Positions 15,584-24,584 of a stretch of 33,936 nucleotides of DNA are shown here, piece after piece (within the stretch, counting starts at the first letter, position 1; every line of letters begins with the position of its first letter). The notes under the pieces were generated by a model. That model ran no database searches. It saw only the letters and a list, made by a program, of their open reading frames with translations, and was not told where the DNA came from. The DNA is from Candidatus Vecturithrix granuli (GTDB lineage: Bacteria; Moduliflexota; Moduliflexia; Moduliflexales; Moduliflexaceae): the NCBI GenBank assembly GCA_000739535.1, contig DF820470.1, forward strand, positions 563,437 to 597,372, written 5' to 3'. Made by a program: the position numbers and the translations under genes.

Positions 15584-16192
15584 ATGTATCCGCAGCCAAA
15601 GACGTATGTAACGCCGGAAGAATATTTAGCCATCGAACGCCAGGCCGAGTATAAAAGCGAATACTGGAACGGTGAAATGTTTGCAATGGCCGGGGCCAGT
15701 GAACGTCACGTACTTATTACGACCAATACCGCAGGTGAATTGCGAACGCAGCTCAAAAGTCGTCCATGTCGAGTATATTCTATTGATTTACGCGTAAAAG
15801 TCAGGTCCACAGGATTATATACTTATCCTGACATTGTCGTAATTTGCGAGAAACCTGTCTTTGACGATAAACAACAGGATACCCTGTTGAACCCGATCGT
15901 GCTGATCGAAGTGCTTTCGCCTTCGACCGAAGCGTATGATCGCGGTGAAAAATTTTCGCACTATCGCACCATTGAAAGCCTGTCTGATTATCTGCTGATT
16001 TCTCAAACGCGCCCCAGGATCGAACATTTTATCCGCCAGCCCCATGAACAATGGATATTTTCGGACTGTCACGACATGGATGGCGCGATAGCAATTGCGT
16101 CAATCGGGTGTACCCTGGCATTGGCTGAAGTCTATGATAAAGTGGAGTTTGAGAAAGAAGAGGAACGATTTACGTTCAGGAGCGTGACATGA
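15584..16192 (+). CDS. Uma2 family (DUF820) PD-(D/E)XK nuclease-like protein
   Basis: The 202-aa protein has the Uma2 layout: N-terminal TPEEYLAIERQAEYKSEYWNG, an Asp in YTYPDIVVI, then the Glu motif PIVLIEVLSPSTEAYDRGEKF and SDYLLIS. These positions form the PD-(D/E)XK nuclease fold's active site. Uma2 proteins are abundant in cyanobacteria, Chloroflexi and other multicellular or deep-branching bacteria, often in many copies, and their function is not established. No Shine-Dalgarno sequence is visible at the ATG 15584, 18 bases past the terminator. The stop overlaps the ATPase start (ATGA, 16189-16192), so it is translationally coupled to the transporter although it has no obvious role in it. 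It is probably an inserted accessory gene. Confidence 0.85.
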   Translation: MYPQPKTYVTPEEYLAIERQAEYKSEYWNGEMFAMAGASERHVLITTNTAGELRTQLKSRPCRVYSIDLRVKVRSTGLYTYPDIVVICEKPVFDDKQQDTLLNPIVLIEVLSPSTEAYDRGEKFSHYRTIESLSDYLLISQTRPRIEHFIRQPHEQWIFSDCHDMDGAIAIASIGCTLALAEVYDKVEFEKEEERFTFRSVT

Positions 16193-17715
16193 ACGTCATT
16201 GAAATGCGTGACATTAGCAAACGGTTTCCCGGGGTTCTGGCGAACGATCATGTGAATCTGGCGGTGAAAAAAGGAACAATTCATGCGATTATCGGCGAAA
16301 ACGGCGCCGGAAAATCCACGCTCATGAACATCTTATACGGCCTTCACCGTCCGGACGAAGGCCAGATTCTGCTGAACGGTCAGACGGTTTCCATTCACAA
16401 TCCCCGTCAGGCGATGAAATTAGGAATCGGCATGGTACACCAGCATTTTATGCTTGTGCCGTCGTTTACGGTGGCGGAAAATGTTGTGTTAGGATTCGAA
16501 CCTCAGAAAGGGTTGCGGTTTGACCGCACCCGCGCTATAAGGCTTACGCGGGAACTATCCGAAAAATATGGGCTCAACATTGATCCTAGCGTGAAAGTCG
16601 AAGATACTACCGTAGGCATTGAGCAACGAGTGGAGATTTTGAAAACCTTGTATCGCGGGGCCGATGTTATTATTCTCGATGAACCGACCGCCGTCCTGAC
16701 GCCGCAAGAGGTGCAAGAGTTATTTCAAACCATCCGGTTTTTGACAGAAAGCAAGAAGACCATTCTCTTCATTTCGCATAAATTACAGGAAGTTCTGCAC
16801 ATTGCGGACACTATTACCGTGATGCGCCGCGGAAAAGTCGTGGGAAATCTTGCGGCTCAAGATGCGACAGAGCAACAATTAGCCAGTTTAATGGTCGGAC
16901 GGGAAGTGTTATTTGAAGTGGAAAAACAGCAAACTCGGATTAGAGATACTCTTTTGGAAGTTCGCGGGATCCAGGCTTTAGATAAGCGCGCATTGTTGGC
17001 TGTGAAAGGTGTTTCCTTTTCTGTCCGACGCGGAGAAATTGTCGGTATTGCGGGAGTGGAGGGGAATGGACAAACTGAGCTTGTGGAAGTCCTGGCCGGG
17101 CTGCGACCGGCGATTGCGGGCGAGATTGTTCTCAATAACGCGCCGATTCATCATTGTTCAGTGCAGGAACGTCGTCAACGGGGGATGGCACATATTCCTG
17201 AAGATCGCATGACGGTCGGATTAAACCTGAAAGGCAGCGTGGCGGACAATTTGATCGCCGGAAAACAGCGGCAGATTCCTTATCAGGGAAGCTTTTTGTA
17301 CTCCAATGCAAAAGAGATTAAGATGTATGCTCGCCAACTGATCGATGCCTTTGATATTCGCACGTCCGATCCCGATGCCACTGCCTCAACTCTTTCAGGA
17401 GGCAATATGCAAAAAATGGTCGTGGCACGGGAGTTTAGTTTTGGTGCACCCTGCCTCATCGTTTCGCAACCAACTCGAGGCGTGGATGTCGGGGCGATTG
17501 AATCAATTCATCAAAAGATTCTCGATCAATGTGCTGCCGGAGCCGGCGTCCTTCTGGTATCAGCCGAATTAGATGAAATTTACAAGTTGAGCGACCGTAT
17601 CCTGATACTGTATGAAGGCGAAATTGTCGGAGAATTTCGCCCGCACCAGATTTCGAAAGAGGAAATCGGCTTATATATGACCGGAGCCAAAAGACAAGAA
17701 AGGGGGCGAATGTGA
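16189..17715 (+). CDS. ABC transporter ATP-binding protein (BMP/nucleoside type, two ATPase domains)
   Basis: A 508-aa protein with two ABC cassettes, like sugar and nucleoside importers (YufO/RbsA type). Cassette 1 (residues ~1-240): Walker A GENGAGKST, Q-loop HQHFML, Walker B VIILDEPTA, and switch His in FISHK. Cassette 2 (~255-500): a degenerate Walker A (GVEGNGQTE, lacking the Lys-Ser/Thr pair), signature LSGGNMQK and a weak Walker B (LIVSQPTRGVD). One consensus and one degenerate site is normal for this group. It powers import of the BMP protein's ligand. The start overlaps the Uma2 stop, and its own stop overlaps the next gene's GTG start. Confidence 0.92.
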   Translation: MNVIEMRDISKRFPGVLANDHVNLAVKKGTIHAIIGENGAGKSTLMNILYGLHRPDEGQILLNGQTVSIHNPRQAMKLGIGMVHQHFMLVPSFTVAENVVLGFEPQKGLRFDRTRAIRLTRELSEKYGLNIDPSVKVEDTTVGIEQRVEILKTLYRGADVIILDEPTAVLTPQEVQELFQTIRFLTESKKTILFISHKLQEVLHIADTITVMRRGKVVGNLAAQDATEQQLASLMVGREVLFEVEKQQTRIRDTLLEVRGIQALDKRALLAVKGVSFSVRRGEIVGIAGVEGNGQTELVEVLAGLRPAIAGEIVLNNAPIHHCSVQERRQRGMAHIPEDRMTVGLNLKGSVADNLIAGKQRQIPYQGSFLYSNAKEIKMYARQLIDAFDIRTSDPDATASTLSGGNMQKMVVAREFSFGAPCLIVSQPTRGVDVGAIESIHQKILDQCAAGAGVLLVSAELDEIYKLSDRILILYEGEIVGEFRPHQISKEEIGLYMTGAKRQERGRM

Positions 17716-18779
17716 CATCTCTGCTTGACCGAATCGTGGAAAGTAAATATCAAAAACTCTATTTCTCCGGGTTTGCGATAATTCTTGCCTTTTTCGTTGG
17801 GGCGATTGTGATTGTGTTGAATAAACAGAATCCTCTGCTGGCCTATGCCGCCCTCTTGCGCGGCGCATTTGGAAAACCTTATACTCTTGCCAATACCTTA
17901 CAGCGAGCCGTGCCGCTCGCTCTAACGGGACTCTCGGTGGCGGTGGCATTTAAAGCCGGGGTTTGGAATATCGGTTCGGAAGGGCAATTGTATTTAGGAG
18001 CTTTTGCAGCAGCCTGGGCCGGGTTTACTTTTGATGGTCTCCCCTGGTTTCTCCTCATTCCAGTCATTCTTCTGCTTGGAATGTTTGGAGGAGGCCTCGG
18101 CGGATTTATTCCGGGGTTATTAAAAGCCAGATATCAGATGAATGAAGTGATCACCACGATTATGTTGAATAGTGTGTTTATCCTGTTCACAAGTTATCTG
18201 GTGAATTATCCCTTTAAGACCGCTGAGGGACAGATGGGCGCCACGGATAAAATTGCCGAAACAGCCCGGCTGATCAGGCTTGTCAGATTATCAAAATTTC
18301 ATACTGGCGTCTTTTTTACCCTTGTCATCATTATATTTATGTATTATGTGATGCAAAAAAGCCGCGTGGGGTATGAATGGAAAATGATTGGCGAAAATAC
18401 CTTGTTTGCCAATTATATCGGCATTCAGCCGGCGCGCCAGATTCTCGTAGTGATGATTTTGAGCGGAGCATTGGCCGGAATTGCTGGCGCGTTGGAAGTG
18501 TTAGGGGTACATTATCGCTTTATCGAATCGATTTCGCCCGGATATGGCTATGATGGGATTCTGATCGCGATGATCGCCATGTACCATCCTTTAGGGGTGG
18601 TGCTGGTCGCTCTCATTTTCGGTGCGTTAAAGGTCGGCGCGCTGCCAATGGAACAATTTTCCAATGTCCCATCAGAGTTGATCGATGTGCTTCAATCAAT
18701 TATCATCTTATTTGTCGCTGCAGAAACAGGTTTAATCGCGTGGTTACGGACAAAAGGAGGAAAACATGCCGTTCGCTGA
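17712..18779 (+). CDS. ABC transporter permease 1 (BMP/nucleoside type)
   Basis: A 355-aa inner-membrane protein with about eight to ten hydrophobic segments and the family's landmark segment AVAFKAGVWNIGSEGQLYLG, followed by YQMNEVITTIMLN (the EAA-like coupling region). It resembles YufP-type permeases paired with BMP binding proteins. Its GTG start at 17712 overlaps the ATPase stop by four bases, and AAAGGGGG just upstream serves as the ribosome-binding site. It forms the channel with permease 2, whose gene overlaps by 14 bases. Confidence 0.9.
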   Translation: MTSLLDRIVESKYQKLYFSGFAIILAFFVGAIVIVLNKQNPLLAYAALLRGAFGKPYTLANTLQRAVPLALTGLSVAVAFKAGVWNIGSEGQLYLGAFAAAWAGFTFDGLPWFLLIPVILLLGMFGGGLGGFIPGLLKARYQMNEVITTIMLNSVFILFTSYLVNYPFKTAEGQMGATDKIAETARLIRLVRLSKFHTGVFFTLVIIIFMYYVMQKSRVGYEWKMIGENTLFANYIGIQPARQILVVMILSGALAGIAGALEVLGVHYRFIESISPGYGYDGILIAMIAMYHPLGVVLVALIFGALKVGALPMEQFSNVPSELIDVLQSIIILFVAAETGLIAWLRTKGGKHAVR

Positions 18780-19701
18780 GTTGATTGACGCGAAATTGTT
18801 TAGCTCGATGCTGCGTATGGCAACGCCGATTGTGCTGGTTGCTCTGGGTGGAATCATGACCTCACAGGCGGGCATCCTGAATATTTCGCTGGAAGGGACC
18901 ATGTTGCTCTCAGCATTTTTTGCAGTGTTTGGAAGTTATCTGTTTCAAAGCGCATTCATGGGTGTGATATTTGCCATCCTGGCCGGACTGTTGATGAGTG
19001 TATTATTCAGCATCTTTGTGATTAAGCTCAAAGCTGATGAATTTGTGATCGGCATTGCCCTGAATATTTTTGCTGGAGGATTGACAGGGGCCGGCGGCCT
19101 TACCGGCTATTTATCGCAGATTATTTTTCAAACAAAAGGATCTATTACTAGCGATAGGATTACCAGCCTGCCGAAATGGCATCTTCCGTTGCTTGATGCG
19201 GTGCCTTTTTTCGGAGAGATTTTGAATGATCATTCGATGTTTATCTATCTCAGTTGGATTCTTGTTGGGTTGTGTTACTATTTTTTGTATCATACGAAAT
19301 GGGGAATGTGGTTGCGAGCGGCCGGTGAACATGCAGAAGCTCTGGAAACCGCGGGCGTCAGCGTCTTGCACATGCGTTACCTGAGTTCCACGCTGTGCGG
19401 CATTTTTTGCGCCTTAGCCGGGGCACACCTGTCCCTGGGGTATCTAACCATGTATGCCCCCAATATGTCTGCGGGACGGGGCTGGATTGCGATTGCGGCG
19501 TCAATTCTCGGGAAAAATAATCCGATCGGGGTCTTTGGGGCGTCGCTGATTTTCGGTTTTGCCGATGGTACTGGGATGCGCTTGCAAGGGATGGGTTTAC
19601 CTTCGCAATTTGCACTGATGATTCCGTATATCGTTACCATTCTGGTTTTATTTTTTGTAGCAAAACAACAACTGCGCAAGTTTAAAATCAAACACTCATA
19701 G
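18766..19701 (+). CDS. ABC transporter permease 2 (BMP/nucleoside type)
   Basis: A 311-aa permease of the YufQ type. It has the same landmark in shorter form, GGIMTSQAGILNISLEGTM, and further hydrophobic segments through SRFALMIPY-like C-terminal helices (actual segment PSQFALMIPYIVTILVLFF). The Shine-Dalgarno sequence AAAAGGAGG lies within the end of permease 1, and the 14-base overlap suggests coupled translation. This is the last gene of the importer operon; I see no strong terminator after it. Confidence 0.9.
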   Translation: MPFAELIDAKLFSSMLRMATPIVLVALGGIMTSQAGILNISLEGTMLLSAFFAVFGSYLFQSAFMGVIFAILAGLLMSVLFSIFVIKLKADEFVIGIALNIFAGGLTGAGGLTGYLSQIIFQTKGSITSDRITSLPKWHLPLLDAVPFFGEILNDHSMFIYLSWILVGLCYYFLYHTKWGMWLRAAGEHAEALETAGVSVLHMRYLSSTLCGIFCALAGAHLSLGYLTMYAPNMSAGRGWIAIAASILGKNNPIGVFGASLIFGFADGTGMRLQGMGLPSQFALMIPYIVTILVLFFVAKQQLRKFKIKHS

Positions 19702-19756
19702 GTGGGTTCTCAGAGCAATCTGGATCAAGACATGCGCAAAATTCTCATATCCTCCC

Positions 19757-19784
19757 TTGATTTTTTGTGTAAGACGAATATACT
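19757..19784 (+). promoter_or_regulatory. candidate sigma-70 promoter for the thioredoxin gene
   Basis: TTGATT (19757-19762) and TATACT (19779-19784) with a 16-base spacer. The leader to the ATG at 19900 would be about 110 bases. Confidence 0.55.
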
Positions 19785-19899
19785 ACAAGATGATGGATGT
19801 GATTTCAGGCAAGAAGCCAAGAAGATTTATTTAGGGAAGAGATTCCTTCTCAGAAAGTTTTCAGAAATTTTGTGAGAGTGCGGATCCCGAAATAATATT

Positions 19900-20466
19900 A
19901 TGAAAAGACAGAAACGATTCGTGTTGATGAGTATTGTTGGAATCCTGGTCAGTGTTTTGAGCGTGCAGTCTATTTTTCTCTTGCGGGCCTCTGCGGAAGA
20001 GGATCTTTTTGAAACACTTCAAATCGGTCGCTTTGAACAGCCGGTAGATGTCCCGAATTTTACGTTGCCTGTGATCGGAGGGGGAAAAGCGGATTTGACG
20101 GATTATACTGGGAAGCTGATCTTTCTCAATTTTTGGGCAACCTGGTGCCCCTATTGTCGAACTGAACGAGGGGCTTTGCAGACGACCTACGAAAAATATA
20201 AAGACAAAGGTTTTCTTGTCCTGTCAGTGTCAATTGACCGTGGTGACGCTGAAACTGTGCGGAAATTTATTGAAGAACATGGCATTACCTTTCCCAATTT
20301 GCACGATCAGATGTCAGCAGTTGCTTCAGAATTTGGTGTGCGTGGCGTACCATCGACAATTTTTATTGATGGAAACGGAAAAGCGATCGGCGGAGTGATT
20401 GGACCGCGACCATGGGATAGCGCAGAAATGCACCGTTTGATTGAGCAACTACTCTCACAACCATAA
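19900..20466 (+). CDS. TlpA-like membrane-anchored or periplasmic thioredoxin
   Basis: A 188-aa thioredoxin-fold protein. Residues ~7-30 form a hydrophobic signal anchor or signal peptide. The active site is WCPYC (Trp82-Cys86) within FLNFWATWCPYC, and the cis-Pro loop is GVPSTIFID. This is the TlpA/ResA/AhpC-TSA type, which exchanges disulfides in the periplasm, often reducing cytochrome c haem sites or other thiols. Nothing beside it (no ccd or cytochrome biogenesis gene) indicates its substrate. It looks monocistronic, with a promoter at 19757 and a hairpin after the stop. No clear Shine-Dalgarno sequence precedes the ATG. Confidence 0.87.
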   Translation: MKRQKRFVLMSIVGILVSVLSVQSIFLLRASAEEDLFETLQIGRFEQPVDVPNFTLPVIGGGKADLTDYTGKLIFLNFWATWCPYCRTERGALQTTYEKYKDKGFLVLSVSIDRGDAETVRKFIEEHGITFPNLHDQMSAVASEFGVRGVPSTIFIDGNGKAIGGVIGPRPWDSAEMHRLIEQLLSQP

Positions 20467-20499
20467 TGTTGTCAATACCTCTTCTCTGGAAAAATTTCA

Positions 20500-20531
20500 A
20501 AGGTTCCTGGAGATTGTCGGTCAGGAACCTT
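20500..20531 (+). terminator. probable terminator hairpin after the thioredoxin gene
   Basis: AAGGTTCCTG (20500-20509) pairs perfectly with 20522-20531 around a 12-base loop. The following bases are only moderately T-rich (GTCGTCTTG). Confidence 0.55.
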
Positions 20532-20612
20532 GTCGTCTTGTTTGGAAATGATGAAAAATTCAGGATGTTCCCATGCTGAAAGAGCATTTGCTGAGTTCCT
20601 GAACTTTTTAAC

Positions 20613-20641
20613 TTGACAAACCTGAAAACGTGTGTTATTCC
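20613..20641 (+). promoter_or_regulatory. candidate sigma-70 promoter for the EPS export cluster
   Basis: TTGACA (20613-20618), 17-base spacer, TATTCC (20636-20641). The predicted leader is about 125 bases and contains the GC-rich hairpin at 20713-20730. Confidence 0.5.
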
Positions 20642-20712
20642 ACATAAATAATTTTCGTGTTTTCATAATCGTAATATTGATGATAAAATAGATGATTAGA
20701 AACGCGTGAGTC

Positions 20713-20730
20713 GCGCCTGCGTGGGCGCGT
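20713..20730 (+). promoter_or_regulatory. GC-rich hairpin in the EPS cluster leader
   Basis: CGCGCC (20713-20718) pairs with GGCGCG (20725-20730) around a 6-base loop, in otherwise AT-rich sequence, 43 bases before the ATG. A hairpin of similar make-up with similar flanks lies before rpoD (31682-31697). Confidence 0.4.
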
Positions 20731-20773
20731 GGCTTGTAATAAACAGACAGACACAATAAAAGGGAGAGGTAAC

Positions 20774-22174
20774 ATGACAACTCGAAGCCATAAGGGATTG
20801 TGGATATGTATTTTCGTTGGATGTCTCCTGATATGGTGGGCGTCAGATAGTTCCGCTGCAAACATATCAGAATTCGTGAACATTACACCTTATCTTGAAA
20901 TTGAAGGGGTGTATGATGACAATGTTTTTGAGCTTTCTGAAGATGCTTCGCTCCCAGAAGATGCGGAAGAGCATGAAGATTTCCTTTTTAATACCAGGGC
21001 CGGTGTGGGCGTTGACCTCAACCTTGAACGTCCCTACTTGAAATTCGGTATTGGAGTCGATTATGATTTTACTTATTCGAAGTACACGAATAATACTGAA
21101 CAGGATGGCGTGGAGCATAATCTGGATTTTGAGCTCGATTTTTTGTCGAAGTATGAAAAGGGAATTGTTCGAGATCGGGTCAAATTTAATATTCGTGACG
21201 TGCTCTCATTGATTCCCATTGATGAAGAGGAGCCATTATTGCCTGGAAACCGTGCTCTTCGCAATGAATTTGAAGTCGGACTTGATTATAAGTTAATTTC
21301 CACACGACGAATTTCATTTACTGTGGGATATGCTTATGGTCGTACAGATTATGAAAATACCTCTATTGAGGTTGAGACCGTAGCTGATCAATATGAACAC
21401 AGTGACGATCTCACGCAGGAAAGCCAGATTCATAGCGGAAAAGCCGATTTTCAATATGTATTGAATTCAAAACTCACCTATGTCCTCAGTTATGTCTATC
21501 AATTTAGTGATCGAGAAGAAAATTTGGGAGAACTTGTGAGTGCGAATTTTTCTCGTCACAATGTGCTCAGCGGAATTCAGGCAAAGTTAACGCCGCGAAT
21601 TCATTCAAATTTTCGGGCAGGATATACTCTGACCTCGTATGATGATGTTGGCAATTTGTCACAGAGTGATCAAGATAATTTTGTGGTTGAAGCGAGTGTG
21701 ACCGCCAATTTTGCCCGCCAACCTCTTATGACGGTCGGCTACCGCAGATACTACACGGAAAATGATTTTGGGGATACGCTGTTAACAGATAATGTGTTTG
21801 GTCGCATGGGCATCAAGGTGACAAAAGAATTATTGGTGAATCTCTCGGCAGATTATATTCTCGAGGATCGGGATCTCTATGATGATGACACAAAGCAAAT
21901 GCTGTTTGGTGTGAATACAGAATATGAAATCTTGAAAAACATGATGCTCCTGGTCGGCTATAATTATAGGAACAAAGAATTTTTTGAACAGAACTTTCTG
22001 GCTGAACAAGAACGAGAAGAAACCACACATACCTTTTCTGGGGGATTACAATACCAAGTGGCGCGCTATGTGTTGTTAAAGGGCATGTATTATTACACGG
22101 ATAAGAGTTCTGATATTGCCGAACAAGAATATAGTCGCAATCAGTTTATTGCAAGTGGTCGAGTGATCTTTTAA
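20774..22174 (+). CDS. outer-membrane beta-barrel protein of an EPS cluster
   Basis: A 466-aa protein with a signal peptide (residues ~1-28, ending SSAA), then alternating polar/hydrophobic strands rich in Tyr, such as ITPYLEIEGVYDDNVF, VDYDFTYSKYTNN and VGYNYRNKEFF, and a C-terminal Phe (ASGRVIF) as needed for BAM-mediated insertion. The start segment TPYLEIEGVYDDNVF is typical of the beta-barrel proteins encoded at the head of EPS operons (BBP2/EpsL-like). The ATG at 20774 follows GGGAGAGG and gives the signal peptide; an in-frame ATG at 20729 would not. It precedes the Wza-like gene by 42 bases and probably helps polysaccharide cross or attach to the outer membrane. Confidence 0.78.
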   Translation: MTTRSHKGLWICIFVGCLLIWWASDSSAANISEFVNITPYLEIEGVYDDNVFELSEDASLPEDAEEHEDFLFNTRAGVGVDLNLERPYLKFGIGVDYDFTYSKYTNNTEQDGVEHNLDFELDFLSKYEKGIVRDRVKFNIRDVLSLIPIDEEEPLLPGNRALRNEFEVGLDYKLISTRRISFTVGYAYGRTDYENTSIEVETVADQYEHSDDLTQESQIHSGKADFQYVLNSKLTYVLSYVYQFSDREENLGELVSANFSRHNVLSGIQAKLTPRIHSNFRAGYTLTSYDDVGNLSQSDQDNFVVEASVTANFARQPLMTVGYRRYYTENDFGDTLLTDNVFGRMGIKVTKELLVNLSADYILEDRDLYDDDTKQMLFGVNTEYEILKNMMLLVGYNYRNKEFFEQNFLAEQEREETTHTFSGGLQYQVARYVLLKGMYYYTDKSSDIAEQEYSRNQFIASGRVIF

Positions 22175-22216
22175 CCTAATCATTCAAAAGTATCAAGAAG
22201 TGAGGTGGGGGATACA

Positions 22217-24511
22217 ATGAAAAGAATTATTCAAAGTGGTCTGATCGGTTTGCTTGTCTTGAGCATTCTTTCAGGGTGTAGCCAATCACCAAAAAGTGAT
22301 GAGGTTTCTGTCAAAAGTTTACCCATGAAACCTCAGACGGTCGTGAGTACAACGCAACAAGACGCTCTTGCAACCGTGACGGACATTCATAAAAGCACTG
22401 TTGCAGAAAAACCGGAAGCCAGTCGAGTGGTCTTGACATTAGACAAAAAAGCTTCCTACGCCACGTCCAGGCAAGGAAATCAATTAGTGATCAATATCTT
22501 TGGCGCACAGATGATGTCTTCTCTTAAACAATTAGAAGTCAGTGATCCTCTGATTAAATCGGTTGTGGCAAAACAAGTGGGTAATAGCGTAAAAGGAGTG
22601 ATTGAATTAGTGAATCCTGATATTGCCTATACCCCATCAACAACCATGGATCCCTTCCAGATTGTGCTTGATATTTGGCCGATTTCTTCCAAAATGTCAA
22701 TGGGACAGCCTGCGCCAGAACAAGCTAAACCGGTGATTATTGAGCCAGTTCAAAAGCTTGAGGTCAGTACGACGACAAGTTCGGCGCAAGAGGTGCAGGA
22801 AATTCCTTCGCCGTTACAAACACCTTCTCCTCTTGTTTCAGCAGGCGAAAAACCCTCAACACAAGATGTTCCGGCGCAATTACAATGGTTTAGTGAGAAA
22901 CTCTCCCAGGTACTCCAGGAACGTGAAAAAATCAAACAAGAGCTTGTCGAATTCGAAAAGAATGTTGCGGTCAAAGACTCAATGCTTCAGGTATTAGAGC
23001 GAAAGCTCAAGGAAGCTAATCTTCGTATTGTCGAACTGGAAGAAGAGGTGATTAAAGCAAAATCGCGCGTTTCTTTAGTTGAGCAAAATGAACAAGTGAT
23101 GCGGTCGGAACTTCAACAACTTCTGACACAGCTTGAACGGGTTTCAGGAGGGCAGGAAGGTGTTGCACTTGGCGTTGCAAGCAGTGAAGAACTCAAAACT
23201 CGTTCGCAACAAATTGTTTCAAAAATTTCTGCGCTTCAACAAGAAAGCATGGGTCTTATGCAAGCTCAAGATCAAGTCGCGTCGCTCAGATCTCAAATTG
23301 ATACGCTCGTTCAAGATCGCGATGCCTTACGTCAGCAGCAAGCTGCCTCTGCCTCTCAGATCGAGTCGTTGAAAGCCGACAACCAACGACTCGCCATGGC
23401 CCAGGAAGAGTTGCGCCAGAAGGATCTTGAATTGACTAGACTGCGCAAGGCGATTGGCGATGCTGCCAAATTGGTGATGACGACACCTGACCAGTCTATA
23501 GCCGCGATGATGAGCCAGCCTTCTGCTGCCCAGCCGCAGCCTGGTACTGTTTCCTCTTCGACGGTGAAACCTTCTGAAGGTTCACAGCCGCAGGTGCTGT
23601 CGCAGCCATCGCCGCCATCTACGAACGGCCTTGAATTAGCGACATTGTTGCAGCAATATCAAGTGGATAGCCAAAAAAATGTCAGTCCTGATGAATATGT
23701 GCTTGGTCCTGGCGATGTCATTCAAATCCGCGTATTAAACGAAGAAAATCTTGATAAAACCGTGACAGTTTCTGCTGACGGTTTTATTACCTATCCTTTA
23801 TTAGGAGATCTTCGCGTTGACGGCTTGACGATCATGCAAGTTGACGCCCAGATTACTTCGTTGTTAGCTCGGGATTATCTTGTGAATCCAGAGGTGGTAC
23901 TTGAGATCATTAAACAACGTAGCAAAAGGGTCTATATTATGGGGGCCGTGAAACAACCAGGCTACCAGGAACTACCTGCCGATCAGCGATTACTAGGCAC
24001 TTTATTAAGCGCAGGGGGACCCGTTTCTTTTGATACCGAAACTCGCGTTCTTCGCCTGCCAAAACAGGAATTTATTGGCAATGAGTCTATCGAAACCCTC
24101 TCTCCGATTGTTGTTGATTTGAAGAAGCTCTTTGAGGAGGGCGATCAGACGCAGAACATTCTGTTGCAAGATGGCGATGTCCTGATGGTTGCTGCGAAAA
24201 AAGGTTCGCCTCTCGATGTTGCCGGCGCATCTCAAGAATCAGGTTCGCAACAGTTTTATGTTGTCGGAAGCGTGGCGAAGCCAGGAATTTATCCGTATAA
24301 AGCAGATGATACGATTCTGGATGCGATCCTTCGTGCTGGGGGGTTTACAGAATTTGCGTCGCGCAATAATACTAAATTGGTGCGTGAAACTGACGGCAAA
24401 ACCAGAACCATTCAGATCAAGATGAAAGATGTGATGGAAAAGGGTGAAATGAGTAAAAATGTCCCGATCATGCCGGGCGACATGATTATTGTTCCTGAAA
24501 GTTTCTTCTAA
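22217..24511 (+). CDS. Wza-type polysaccharide export lipoprotein with AMIN and coiled-coil extension
   Basis: A 764-aa lipoprotein (signal peptide with lipobox LSGC, Cys21). Order: an AMIN-like beta domain (residues ~55-145; ASRVVLTLDKKASY, PFQIVLDIWP), a Pro/Ser/Gln-rich linker, a long coiled coil (~215-400), a second low-complexity linker, then the polysaccharide export (Poly_export) domain from ~488 (DEYVLGPGDVIQIRVLNEEN) and two SLBB domains (~570-650 and ~675-760; YIMGAVKQPG, YVVGSVAKPGIYPY). Wza itself is about 380 aa, so the N-terminal half is additional. AMIN domains in other proteins bind peptidoglycan, and the coiled coil could span the periplasm to the Wzz partner. The ATG at 22217 gives the lipoprotein signal; the in-frame GTG at 22205 is unlikely. 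Confidence 0.85.
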   Translation: MKRIIQSGLIGLLVLSILSGCSQSPKSDEVSVKSLPMKPQTVVSTTQQDALATVTDIHKSTVAEKPEASRVVLTLDKKASYATSRQGNQLVINIFGAQMMSSLKQLEVSDPLIKSVVAKQVGNSVKGVIELVNPDIAYTPSTTMDPFQIVLDIWPISSKMSMGQPAPEQAKPVIIEPVQKLEVSTTTSSAQEVQEIPSPLQTPSPLVSAGEKPSTQDVPAQLQWFSEKLSQVLQEREKIKQELVEFEKNVAVKDSMLQVLERKLKEANLRIVELEEEVIKAKSRVSLVEQNEQVMRSELQQLLTQLERVSGGQEGVALGVASSEELKTRSQQIVSKISALQQESMGLMQAQDQVASLRSQIDTLVQDRDALRQQQAASASQIESLKADNQRLAMAQEELRQKDLELTRLRKAIGDAAKLVMTTPDQSIAAMMSQPSAAQPQPGTVSSSTVKPSEGSQPQVLSQPSPPSTNGLELATLLQQYQVDSQKNVSPDEYVLGPGDVIQIRVLNEENLDKTVTVSADGFITYPLLGDLRVDGLTIMQVDAQITSLLARDYLVNPEVVLEIIKQRSKRVYIMGAVKQPGYQELPADQRLLGTLLSAGGPVSFDTETRVLRLPKQEFIGNESIETLSPIVVDLKKLFEEGDQTQNILLQDGDVLMVAAKKGSPLDVAGASQESGSQQFYVVGSVAKPGIYPYKADDTILDAILRAGGFTEFASRNNTKLVRETDGKTRTIQIKMKDVMEKGEMSKNVPIMPGDMIIVPESFF

Positions 24512-24532
24512 ACGAATGAGATAATGAATTCG

Positions 24533-24577
24533 AAGTAGAGGTAGGCCTTTGTGAAGGTGTATCTCTACTTTTATTTT
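24533..24577 (+). terminator. attenuator-like hairpin between Wza-like and Wzz genes
   Basis: AAGTAGAG (24533-24540) pairs with 24563-24570, extended by two pairs, with an inner CCTT/AAGG stem (24546-24557), and is followed by TTTTATTTT. It lies inside the cluster, so partial termination could lower expression of the downstream genes. Confidence 0.6.
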
Positions 24578-24584
24578 GTGATCC

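Noticed and set aside
20713-20730. Cyclic-di-GMP or other known riboswitch in the EPS leader.
   Set aside because: Only one simple hairpin is seen, without the conserved junction bases of known classes.
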